22,785 bases of DNA from CAZTLE01 sp964614415 (GTDB lineage Bacteria; Bacteroidota; Bacteroidia; Flavobacteriales; Flavobacteriaceae): NCBI GenBank assembly GCA_964614415.1, contig CAZTLE010000047.1, forward strand, positions 1 through 22,785, given 5' to 3'. The stretch's first letter is position 1, and every line of letters starts with the position of its first letter. The notes under the pieces were generated by a model. That model was given only the letters and a program-made list of their open reading frames with translations. It searched no databases and had not been told where the DNA came from. A program made the position numbers and the translations under genes. Of the stretch, positions 14,017 through 20,988 are shown one piece after another.

Positions 14017-14324
14017 TCCTGCTCGCTTATAATGGCTAACTCAGTTCGAAAGGCCACAAATTTACCTTCAAAGGGTTTGCTTTGTGCACGTAACGTTTCG
14101 GCATCTTCCCGATAGTAGCGTTCCAGCATCTCTTTGCTGGTAGTAGTGTACTGAACCGAGTAGGTAATTCCACCCATTTCTTCTCCGGTCATAACCCGTG
14201 TCATCAATGCTTTTGAGAATTTTCCGGTCCTGAGCATATCCGGAATATGCTCATCCTTCATCCATGAGAGCCAGGAATCATGAACCGATTCGTCTATATT
14301 GATGGTTACGTTATAGATGTACAT
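14013..14324 (-). CDS. DUF4286 family protein
   Basis: A 103-residue protein of the DUF4286 family: YNVTINIDESVHDSWLSWMK, EHIPDMLRTGKFSKALMTRV, YSVQYTTTSKEMLERYYRED and a GKFVAFRTELAII end. The ferredoxin-like/dimeric alpha-beta-barrel shape resembles small EthD-type proteins, but the function is unknown. The family occurs almost only in Bacteroidota and is often found beside rsmA and serS; both are in this window. It starts 24 nt after the TPR gene and overlaps the next gene by 4 nt, so it is translated in one operon with them. Confidence 0.88.
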   Translation of the reverse strand: MYIYNVTINIDESVHDSWLSWMKDEHIPDMLRTGKFSKALMTRVMTGEEMGGITYSVQYTTTSKEMLERYYREDAETLRAQSKPFEGKFVAFRTELAIISEQE

Positions 14325-14348
14325 AAAGAGATGATTGATTTTGCAACG

Positions 14349-16130
14349 CTAGTTTATCGCGTCTCCCCGGAGTGCCCGGTATTTTTTCCGGGCTTCTACA
14401 AAGAAGATGCTATCTGCAAAATTAAAGATAATCTGCTCATATAGCTCCTTGGCCTTATCCGGTTGCGCCAGTTGTTCCTCATAGAGTTTTGCGAGACGGA
14501 AATGAGCATCGTCGGCGAGAATGTCTTCGTTGTAGAATTCGATAAGCTTAAGATAGTTGGCTTCAGCCAATTCAAAGCGTCCAATGCTTTCGTAAAGTTC
14601 GCCTTGCTTTAGCAGGGCTTCATCTTCGATAGACTCCCCCTTGTGATTGGTGAGGACATCTTCCAGGATGTCGATAGCTTCGGAAGGCTTATCCTGAAGG
14701 GCGAGCAGATCGGCACGTGCGAACTTCTTCATCGCGACCTGTGCCGTGTCTTCCAGAGAGTTATCACGAATCATGAGGCTGAGTTGCATGGCGTCGTTGG
14801 CAATGAGCTGGGAAGCCGATTTCTTGAGCACATCCAACTGTGTTTGCGCCCAGGAAAAATCTCCCTTGTAATAACTGGTCTTGGCCACTTTGAACCGGGC
14901 TTCCTGCGCCAGGATATCGTTCTTTACTTTGTTCTGAATTTGAGAATAGTAAATGAGCGCCTGGTTGAATTTTTCATCGTATACCAGGATGTCGGCCAAT
15001 TCCATTTTGACTCGCGCCTCTTCGTAAACGGAAAGCTTTTTCTTTGCAAGTGCTTTCAGGTTTGTAATGGCTTCTTCTTTTTTTCCATTTCTGAAGGCGA
15101 GAAAGTGATTGTAATCGATCTGAAGCAGGTGCGTGGAAGCCTCATAACCATAGGTTTCGAATAGCTCGAGAAACTCCTGCTCAACATCAGCATAGGCATC
15201 CGGTTGGGCAGACTTCAATCTGATTTTCATGAGGTATTGATGTCCTTGCAGCTTACCCTCCGGGGTATAGGCATTGTCTATCACGAACCGCACAATCGCC
15301 TCTGCATTTTCATAATCTTCTTCGGCTATGGCGATGAGCGCCAATTGGGTAATACCTCTCAGGTCTTCCCCGCCACGGCGATAAATAGCTTTCTCTTGTG
15401 TGAAGGCCTTTTTGAATTCCTTCTGCTGAATGAACAACCAGCTAAGCAGTTCGTTATACTGTATTTTGGGATCTTTCTGCAGTCGTTTTAAGAGTGTCTT
15501 TCTAAGGATCTCATTCGCCTCGTTCAACGGGTCTTCGGTTACGTAGTAGCTGAAATTTCGTTCGGCCATCGCCTTGTAACTCGGATTAAATTCGAGTAGT
15601 GCAATGTACTTTTCGAACATCTGTTCCAGCTTTCCCTGTTCCCCGTAAATACGCGCCAGCTGCACATTGAAATTTCTACTTGGATTGAGCTGCATAGAAC
15701 GTTCGTAGGTAGCGACGGCTAAATCCAGCAAACCGTAATTCTCGAAAGCCTTACCCACATTGTAGGCGTAGTTCGGCTTTGTCTCGATGAATTCAAGGGC
15801 CTGTTGATAATATACCTCCGCCTTCTCGGGTAGCTCCTGAAGTGAATAGTTGTATCCCAGATCGACGAATAACTCGGGAAAGATCCGATTGCTATTGATC
15901 TTATTCAACAGTAATTGTTCGGCTTCGCTAAACTGTTCTAACTGCTGATGGGTCTCAATTAGGAATAGAAAGTAGTCCAGTCTGCCCGGATTCTGGCGAA
16001 CCAGCTTTTCGTAGAGCGAAAGTGCTTTTTCGTATTCTCCCTGGTCAAAATAGTTACGGGCCAGCAGCTCGCTTTGAGCATACCCAGCCATTCCGATAAA
16101 TAACATAAGGAGAACAACAATTTTCCGCAT
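14349..16130 (-). CDS. Exported tetratricopeptide repeat protein
   Basis: A 593-residue protein with a signal peptide (about 1-18: VLLMLFIGMAGYAQ) and TPR helices over nearly the whole length. Clear units: LARNYFDQGEYEKALSLYEK, ELFVDLGYNYSLQELPEKAE, LDLAVATYERSMQLNPSRN, FNQALIYYSQIQNK, ARFKVAKTSYYKGDFSWAQT, LLKQGELYESIGRFELAEAN and FRLAKLYEEQLAQPDKAKEL. TPR solenoids mediate protein contacts; with export, it is a periplasmic scaffold candidate. It heads the operon with DUF4286 and the small membrane protein. A weak -7 candidate (TATCTTTA, 16142-16135) lies just before the start, but its TTTG partner is 24 nt away. The partner is unknown. Confidence 0.9.
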   Translation of the reverse strand: MRKIVVLLMLFIGMAGYAQSELLARNYFDQGEYEKALSLYEKLVRQNPGRLDYFLFLIETHQQLEQFSEAEQLLLNKINSNRIFPELFVDLGYNYSLQELPEKAEVYYQQALEFIETKPNYAYNVGKAFENYGLLDLAVATYERSMQLNPSRNFNVQLARIYGEQGKLEQMFEKYIALLEFNPSYKAMAERNFSYYVTEDPLNEANEILRKTLLKRLQKDPKIQYNELLSWLFIQQKEFKKAFTQEKAIYRRGGEDLRGITQLALIAIAEEDYENAEAIVRFVIDNAYTPEGKLQGHQYLMKIRLKSAQPDAYADVEQEFLELFETYGYEASTHLLQIDYNHFLAFRNGKKEEAITNLKALAKKKLSVYEEARVKMELADILVYDEKFNQALIYYSQIQNKVKNDILAQEARFKVAKTSYYKGDFSWAQTQLDVLKKSASQLIANDAMQLSLMIRDNSLEDTAQVAMKKFARADLLALQDKPSEAIDILEDVLTNHKGESIEDEALLKQGELYESIGRFELAEANYLKLIEFYNEDILADDAHFRLAKLYEEQLAQPDKAKELYEQIIFNFADSIFFVEARKKYRALRGDAIN

Positions 16131-16208
16131 GGGCTAAAGATAACGATTGATATCTTAAAATTGTATCAAAAACGGGACCAGAGGTTGTTAATTGTGGGGT
16201 TTAGTGGT

Positions 16209-16243
16209 GAGTATTGAGTATTGAGTAGTGAGTATTGAGTAGT
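16209..16243. repeat. Five heptamers GAGTA(T/G)T
   Basis: Five 7-bp units in register: GAGTATT, GAGTATT, GAGTAGT, GAGTATT, GAGTAGT, followed by a degenerate GAGATTA. It lies between the TPR gene start (16130) and the CCTCAAA array. The next stretch, 16251-16319, is purine-rich (AGAGAATAGA occurs twice) with nothing recognisable. The same heptamer, as GTA(T/G)TGA, recurs upstream of serS. Confidence 0.85.
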
Positions 16244-16319
16244 GAGATTATGGGAGAGTGGAGAATTGTGAAAAGAAAAAAGAGAATAGAAAAGAGAGAA
16301 TAGAGAAAACAACTATATT

Positions 16320-16381
16320 CCTCAAACCTCAAACCTCAAACCTCAAACCTCAAACCTCAAACCTCAAACCTCAAACCTCAA
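16320..16381. repeat. Perfect tandem array of CCTCAAA, interrupted by the assembly gap
   Basis: Almost nine uninterrupted copies of the 7-mer CCTCAAA run into the N stretch. On the other side of the gap the first bases are ACCTC, in keeping with the same repeat, immediately before the serS stop codon. The true length is unknown. Confidence 0.95.
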
Positions 16382-16481
16382 NNNNNNNNNNNNNNNNNNN
16401 NNNNNNNNNNNNNNNNNNNNNNNNNNNNNNNNNNNNNNNNNNNNNNNNNNNNNNNNNNNNNNNNNNNNNNNNNNNNNNNNN
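16382..16481. other. Assembly gap of 100 N
   Basis: Exactly 100 N, the usual placeholder for a gap of unknown size. It lies within the CCTCAAA array, which short reads could not span. serS itself is complete, as its stop codon starts 4 nt beyond the gap. Confidence 0.98.
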
Positions 16482-16485
16482 ACCT

Positions 16486-17757
16486 CTAATCAATCATCTC
16501 AAACCCACAATAAGGGACTAGCACATCAGGAACCTTTATTCCTTCCGGTGTTTGGTAATTCTCCAGGATTCCGGCCAATACCCGTGGCAAGGCAAGTGAG
16601 CTTCCGTTGAGGGTGTGAACCAATTTATTTTTCCCGTCGGCATCTTTAAAGCGCAGTTTGAGTCGGTTGGACTGAAAGGTCTCAAAGTTGGAAACGGATG
16701 AAATTTCCAGCCAACGGTCCTGAGCTGTTGAAAATACTTCGAAGTCGTATGTAAGCGCCGCTGCAAATCCAAGGTCTCCACCGCACAGTCGCAAAATTCG
16801 GTAAGGGAGTTTTAATTCCCGTAGGATCTCTTTGACATGGGCTACCATTCCTTCCAACGCATCATAAGACGTATCAGGACGTTCGATTCGCACAATCTCA
16901 ACCTTGTCGAACTGATGCAGTCGGTTGAGGCCTCTAACACTAGCTCCCCAGGCACCTGCTTCTCTTCGGAAGCATGGTGTGTAGCCCGTACAGGTAATAG
17001 GTAGCTTCGTATGAGGCAGCAGCTCCCCGCGGAACAGGTTGGTCACAGGCACTTCAGCAGTAGGAATCAAATACAGGTTGTCTTCGGTAACATGATACAT
17101 TTGCCCTTCCTTGTCAGGTAACTGACCGGTTCCCAGTCCGGAGGCTTCATTGACCAAATGGGGTACCTGATATTCCGTATATCCGGCTTCGGCATTCTTA
17201 TCCAGGAAATAGGTGATCAACGCCCGTTGAAGTCGAGCTCCTTTTCCTTTGTAGACAGGAAATCCGGCTCCGGTAATCTTAGATCCCAGTTCAAAGTCAA
17301 TGATGTCGTATTTCTTGATAAGATCCCAATGCGGCAATGCGCCTTCATGAAGGACAGGGACTTCGCCTTCCTGGAAGATCTCCTCATTATCATTCTCGTC
17401 CGATCCGGCCGGTACAGATTCATGTGGAATGTTCGGAATATTATACAGCAACTCCTGCAGCTTTTCATTGGCTGTGTTTAATTCATCCGAAAGCTGTTTG
17501 GAAGTCTCTTTTAGGGAGGTGGTTTTCGCCTTAACCTCATTCGCTTTTTCAACCTCTCCGTTTTTGAAGAGCATTCCTATTTCCTTAGACAGGTTATTGG
17601 ACTGAGAGAGGACCTCATCCAATTTGGCCTGTGTAGCACGACGCTTTTCATCCGTGTTGAGCACGGCTTCAAAAATCTCTGAGGCGTCAAAACCCCGCTT
17701 GGCAAGGGCCTCGATATAGGCCTCCTTGTTTTCCCGTATGTTTGGTACCTGTACCAT
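16486..17757 (-). CDS. serS: Serine--tRNA ligase
   Basis: A 423-residue class II synthetase, full length for the family. The N-terminal antiparallel coiled coil (about 30-107, rich in Lys, Glu, Gln) contacts the long variable arm of tRNA-Ser. The catalytic core has the TAEVPVTN segment (233-240), motif 2 FRREAGAWGASVRGLNRLHQ (263-282, ATP-contacting Arg264) and motif 3 LNGSSLALPRVLAGILENYQ (383-402, Arg392). It charges tRNA-Ser (and tRNA-Sec where present) with serine in the cytoplasm. A full-match -7 box, TAACTTTG, lies 22 nt upstream. It is monocistronic as far as can be seen: 493 nt of repeats separate it from the HTTM gene, and its stop abuts the CCTCAAA array and gap. Confidence 0.97.
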   Translation of the reverse strand: MVQVPNIRENKEAYIEALAKRGFDASEIFEAVLNTDEKRRATQAKLDEVLSQSNNLSKEIGMLFKNGEVEKANEVKAKTTSLKETSKQLSDELNTANEKLQELLYNIPNIPHESVPAGSDENDNEEIFQEGEVPVLHEGALPHWDLIKKYDIIDFELGSKITGAGFPVYKGKGARLQRALITYFLDKNAEAGYTEYQVPHLVNEASGLGTGQLPDKEGQMYHVTEDNLYLIPTAEVPVTNLFRGELLPHTKLPITCTGYTPCFRREAGAWGASVRGLNRLHQFDKVEIVRIERPDTSYDALEGMVAHVKEILRELKLPYRILRLCGGDLGFAAALTYDFEVFSTAQDRWLEISSVSNFETFQSNRLKLRFKDADGKNKLVHTLNGSSLALPRVLAGILENYQTPEGIKVPDVLVPYCGFEMID

Positions 17758-17779
17758 TTCCGAAGTAATTTTGAAGGGG

Positions 17780-17787
17780 CAAAGTTA
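17780..17787 (-). promoter_or_regulatory. -7 promoter element for serS
   Basis: TAACTTTG on the minus strand fully matches TAnnTTTG, 22 nt before the serS start codon. No clear TTG is seen 17-23 nt further upstream; that area is the beginning of the GTAGTGA heptamers. Confidence 0.55.
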
Positions 17788-17810
17788 GGGAAAATAGAAG
17801 TTAGTTTATA

Positions 17811-18144
17811 GTAGTGAGTAGTGAGATGTTAGTATTGAGAAGTGCGTATTTTGTATTGAGTTGGAAAACCGAAGTCTGAGTGTTCTCCGGAGCGTAGCGA
17901 AGGAGAATGTATCGAAGACTGATTGAGAGTAGTGAGAGGTTAGTATTGAGAAGTGCGTATTGAGTAGTGAGATGGAAAACCGAAGTCTGAGTGTTCTCCG
18001 GAGCGTAGCGAAGGAGAATGTATCGAAGACTGATTGAGAGTAGTGAGAGGTTAGTATTGAGAAGTGCGTATTGAGTAGTGAGATGGAAAACCGAAGTCTG
18101 AGTGTTCTCCGGAGTGTAACGAAGGAGAATGTATCGAAGACTGA
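17811..18144. repeat. Tandem 111-bp repeat, three copies, each a heptamer block plus a hairpin module
   Basis: Three consecutive copies with an exact 111-bp period start at TTAGTATTGAGAAGTGCG (17829, 17940, 18051); the third stops early, at 18144. Each has about six 7-mers of the type GTA(T/G)TGA, then a module CCGAAGTCTGAGTG, a hairpin (TTCTCC paired with GGAGAA) and TATCGAAGACTGA. CGAAGTCTGA and CGAAGACTGA flank the hairpin as near-identical direct repeats. Copies 1 and 2 share the same hairpin; copy 3 differs at two positions that pair with each other. No coding frame of note. It lies between the serS promoter and the HTTM gene end; 18145-18189 has nothing recognisable. Confidence 0.95.
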
Positions 18145-18189
18145 ACCATGATTCAGTACTTTTTATTCAGAGGCAACATGTAATTCAAA

Positions 18190-18252
18190 AATCGTCAATC
18201 GTCAATCGTCAATCATCAATCGTAATTCGACATTAGACATTCTTCATTCATC
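18190..18252. repeat. Decaying heptamer array AATCGTC up to the HTTM stop codon
   Basis: Nine 7-bp units in register: AATCGTC three times, AATCATC, AATCGTA, ATTCGAC, ATTAGAC, ATTCTTC and ATTCATC. Units near the HTTM gene are increasingly altered, and the last overlaps its stop codon at 18251-18253. Confidence 0.85.
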
Positions 18253-19588
18253 ATTCTTTCCCGGCCGCCTTCTGATAATCCTCCGGAGAAGGCAGGATCC
18301 AATCATGATGTTTGAAGTGATGCCAGGTGACATTGGCCAGATCAACCTTTGGATCAAGGTATGGATTATATGGGCCGCCACTTACACTAATGGAGGCCTG
18401 TACGTTTACCGTAACGTCCGTTCCTTCTTCAGCATATTTGGACTTAATGTATTGCGCCATTTGCCATATCATATCAGGCCTTGTGGATAATGCGCGTTGT
18501 TGTTTTCTAGTAAGTGCTTCGTCCTGATTGAATAACACAGCCTGATCCGCGCCTTTCGGAGTTACCCAAAATTCAACTTCACCGCGCTTTAGCTCAACCA
18601 GCATACGCCAGCTTAAGCGCCGCCCTTCACCTGTCCATAACACATCATCTTTGAAAAACCAATGTCGTAAAGGCAATCCGATTTGAAACAGAAAATGGAC
18701 GGAGAATGCTACCAACAGGACTTTGCTGAATCGGGGGACAGATAGGTTTCGCTCCAAAGCAGGAGGTTTTTTCCGGCGAAATCGTTTGTGCAGTAATTCA
18801 GGACTGAAAAACAAAAATGAAAATGTAATACTCAATAGGGGTAATGTTCCCACCTGAAACACTACAAGGTTAAACAAATGGAAGAAAATTGCCGCAATGA
18901 AGGCTATGAATCGCGTTCGCTTCCAAAGAAAGGCCGGAATAATGAAGGCATCAAAAATAATCCCTCCATACGTTATTAGGTAGTGCAGCCATCGTTGCTG
19001 CAGGAATTCTCCCATGATCCGGCGGCCGCTGCGATTTTCCATGTGCAGGGTAACTACCCGGGTATTGAGCCAGTCGGGATATAACTTGGAGATAGCCGCA
19101 AATGTAAAAACGATCCACAATTGCAAGATCAGAACCCACAAACACCAGGCGGGAACTCCATTCGATCTGATCGAGGAATTCTTCAAGGCATCTATTGAGA
19201 GTCTGCGATGTGCCGGTATGAAGGCAAGAATCCAACTAAGCAGGAAGATAAGATAGTAGTAATTGTTGTTGGCGCTTTTCTCCATGAGAAATACTCCGGT
19301 CCACAATACGGCAAAACCCAATATTCCAAAGCGGTACTTAAAGCCTAGCATTATCATAAGCCCGAAGACACCCATGATTGCATAATAATAGTTCATACCA
19401 TCTCCCGGCAACGGTTGCAGGAATTCAAAACCGATGAAGGTAAAAGTGAATTCCGGATCGACCAGTACACGCTTAACCCATCCTATAGCCAGAGCACCGA
19501 AAGACTCGACAGCCATGAAAAACCCGAAAGATATTCGGAACAGAGCCAGTCCTAAATTGTCTACTTCTCTGAAAAGGAATGTATTCAT
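18251..19588 (-). CDS. HTTM / vitamin K-dependent gamma-carboxylase-like membrane protein (paralog B)
   Basis: A 445-residue integral membrane protein, identical in length to its upstream neighbour and aligning with it from end to end. The HTTM region (about 5-290) has several hydrophobic segments. ISKLYPDWL (Lys168) matches the human GGCX segment VKKLDADWV holding catalytic Lys218. In the segment matching human WNNHSYLYGL (His160) it reads ANNNYYYLIF, with Tyr110 where His would stand. The C-terminal part has DDVLWTGEGRRLSWRML (human NNWTNGLYGYSWDMM), NPYLDPKVDLANVTWHHF and HHDWILPSP (human FDPRVDIVQAAW, TSWVQPLL). It may act on menaquinone, but the reaction in bacteria is not known. It lies 62 nt after paralog A. 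Confidence 0.85.
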   Translation of the reverse strand: MNTFLFREVDNLGLALFRISFGFFMAVESFGALAIGWVKRVLVDPEFTFTFIGFEFLQPLPGDGMNYYYAIMGVFGLMIMLGFKYRFGILGFAVLWTGVFLMEKSANNNYYYLIFLLSWILAFIPAHRRLSIDALKNSSIRSNGVPAWCLWVLILQLWIVFTFAAISKLYPDWLNTRVVTLHMENRSGRRIMGEFLQQRWLHYLITYGGIIFDAFIIPAFLWKRTRFIAFIAAIFFHLFNLVVFQVGTLPLLSITFSFLFFSPELLHKRFRRKKPPALERNLSVPRFSKVLLVAFSVHFLFQIGLPLRHWFFKDDVLWTGEGRRLSWRMLVELKRGEVEFWVTPKGADQAVLFNQDEALTRKQQRALSTRPDMIWQMAQYIKSKYAEEGTDVTVNVQASISVSGGPYNPYLDPKVDLANVTWHHFKHHDWILPSPEDYQKAAGKE

Positions 19589-19650
19589 GAAAAATCTCCT
19601 TAACGCTTATTCGGTAGGGCGTCTATAAGTATTTGCCCTGTGCATTGTCC

Positions 19651-20988
19651 CTAATCCCCTTCCGGCCATTTGTGGTAGTCTTCGGGGGAAGGCAGAATCC
19701 AGTCGTTGTGTTTAAAGTGATACCAGGGTACATTGGCAAGGTCAACTTCATGATCTATAAACGGAAAGTACGGCCCGCCGTTTACTTTCACCTGTGCATT
19801 GACATGAACCGCAGCATCAATACCCCGTTCGGCATAAACCTTCTTTATGTATTGTGCCATCTGCCAGATCATATCCGGTTGTGCGCGTATGGAGCGTTGT
19901 TGTTTAGGCGAAAGCACATCTCTGTGCTTGAAATGTTCTTTGCGACCTGTTTCTTTATCGGTCACCCAAAAGGCCAATTGGCCGGACTTGGATCGCAACA
20001 TCATGCGCCAACTGCAGCGGTGCCCCTCTTCAGTCCATAATACATCGTCCTGGAAGAACCAGTGTCGTAAGGGGAGTCCTATTTGTACCAGGAAGTAGAT
20101 AGTAAAAACCGTAATTCCAAGTGACTTTAATCGGGGGACAATCACTTTGTCTTCAATATAGGCTTCCCGTTTCGGAAGAAAACGTTTCCGCAAAATAGCC
20201 GGGCTAAAAAAGAACAAGGAAAAAGCAATGGACATATACGGGAAGATCCCTATTTGGAATACCACCGAATTGAAGAGATGGAAGAACAGGGAAACGATAA
20301 AAGCAATGAACCGGGTGCGTTTCCAGAGCAAGGCCGGCACGATGAGGCCGTCATACAAAATACCTACATAAGCAATCGTATAATGCACCCATTCCTGTTG
20401 CAGGAAGTCGCCTATAAGCCAGTACCTGCTTTTCGCTTGCATGAAAAGTTTTGGGGCAGTCGCATCCAGCCAATCGGGATAGAATTTGGCTGCCGAGGCG
20501 TACGTATAGACTATCCATACCTGAAGAATAAGTATCCACAGGCACCAGCGCGGCATTGATATGGACCTGAATGAGGGATTGAATTTTGCATCCAGGGAGA
20601 AGGATCGGTTCGCTGGGAGTAAGGCCATGACCCAGCAAAGCAGTACCATTAGATAATAGTGGTTGTTGTATGAACTCTTTTGCATCAGGTAGGCGCCGGT
20701 CCACAAAATGGCGTAGCCAACCATGGCAAAGCGATACTTCCAACCCAGCATAACCATGAGGCCGAATATTCCCATTAGTGCGAAGTAGGCGTACATGGGT
20801 TGCCCCTGGAACACCTGCAGAAAATCGAAACCAATGAAATTGAAGGTGAACTCCGGATCCACCAGCGTACGTTGGACCCAACCTGTTGCGATCGCACCAA
20901 ATCCTTCTATGGCGATGAGTAATCCGAAAACAGCCCGAAACAAGACCAGGCCAATATTGTCCACCTGTTTAAATAACAGCCTATCCAT
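19651..20988 (-). CDS. HTTM / vitamin K-dependent gamma-carboxylase-like membrane protein (paralog A)
   Basis: A 445-residue protein from MDRLLFKQVDNIG. An upstream ATG at 21024 would add 12 residues inside ribF; the chosen start aligns with the paralog (MNTFLFREVDNLG). It keeps His110 in YNNHYYLMVLL (human GGCX WNNHSYLYGL, His160) and Lys168 in SAAKFYPDWL (human GVKKLDADWV, Lys218), and the distal segments LPLRHWFFQDDVLWTEEGHR, CSWRMML, FIDHEVDLANVPW and NDWILPSPEDY. The full human-type catalytic core can thus be traced. Expected in the inner membrane, where menaquinone could replace vitamin K. Its start overlaps the ribF stop by 8 nt, so it is translated with ribF; the ribF-HTTM pair is common in Flavobacteriia. 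Biological substrate unknown. Confidence 0.87.
   Translation of the reverse strand: MDRLLFKQVDNIGLVLFRAVFGLLIAIEGFGAIATGWVQRTLVDPEFTFNFIGFDFLQVFQGQPMYAYFALMGIFGLMVMLGWKYRFAMVGYAILWTGAYLMQKSSYNNHYYLMVLLCWVMALLPANRSFSLDAKFNPSFRSISMPRWCLWILILQVWIVYTYASAAKFYPDWLDATAPKLFMQAKSRYWLIGDFLQQEWVHYTIAYVGILYDGLIVPALLWKRTRFIAFIVSLFFHLFNSVVFQIGIFPYMSIAFSLFFFSPAILRKRFLPKREAYIEDKVIVPRLKSLGITVFTIYFLVQIGLPLRHWFFQDDVLWTEEGHRCSWRMMLRSKSGQLAFWVTDKETGRKEHFKHRDVLSPKQQRSIRAQPDMIWQMAQYIKKVYAERGIDAAVHVNAQVKVNGGPYFPFIDHEVDLANVPWYHFKHNDWILPSPEDYHKWPEGD

Noticed and set aside
14643..15164. Long plus-strand open frame opposite the TPR gene
   Set aside because: The TPR protein is continuous on the minus strand with clear repeats; the antisense frame has no family signature.
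16320..16381. CCTCAAA array as a telomere-like repeat (similar to CCCTAAA) or a CRISPR array
   Set aside because: Units are 7 bp without spacers, so not CRISPR; the array is internal between two genes, so a telomere role is not supported and the likeness is probably chance.
16258..16521. An open frame on the plus strand through the repeat and the N gap, coding repeated LKPQTSN-type heptapeptides
   Set aside because: It arises because a 7-nt repeat read in triplets gives a 7-residue repeat; it includes unknown bases and covers the serS end on the other strand.
17758..17830. A T-box or other riboswitch leader for serS
   Set aside because: T-boxes are not typical of Bacteroidota, the -7 box is only 22 nt from the start, and no specifier or antiterminator structure can be seen.
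17811..18144. 111-bp repeats as an integron attC array or CRISPR
   Set aside because: No integrase or cas genes are in the window, the repeated units are near-identical with no variable spacers or cassettes, and attC core sites (RYYYAAC/GTTRRRY) are not seen in the expected pairing.
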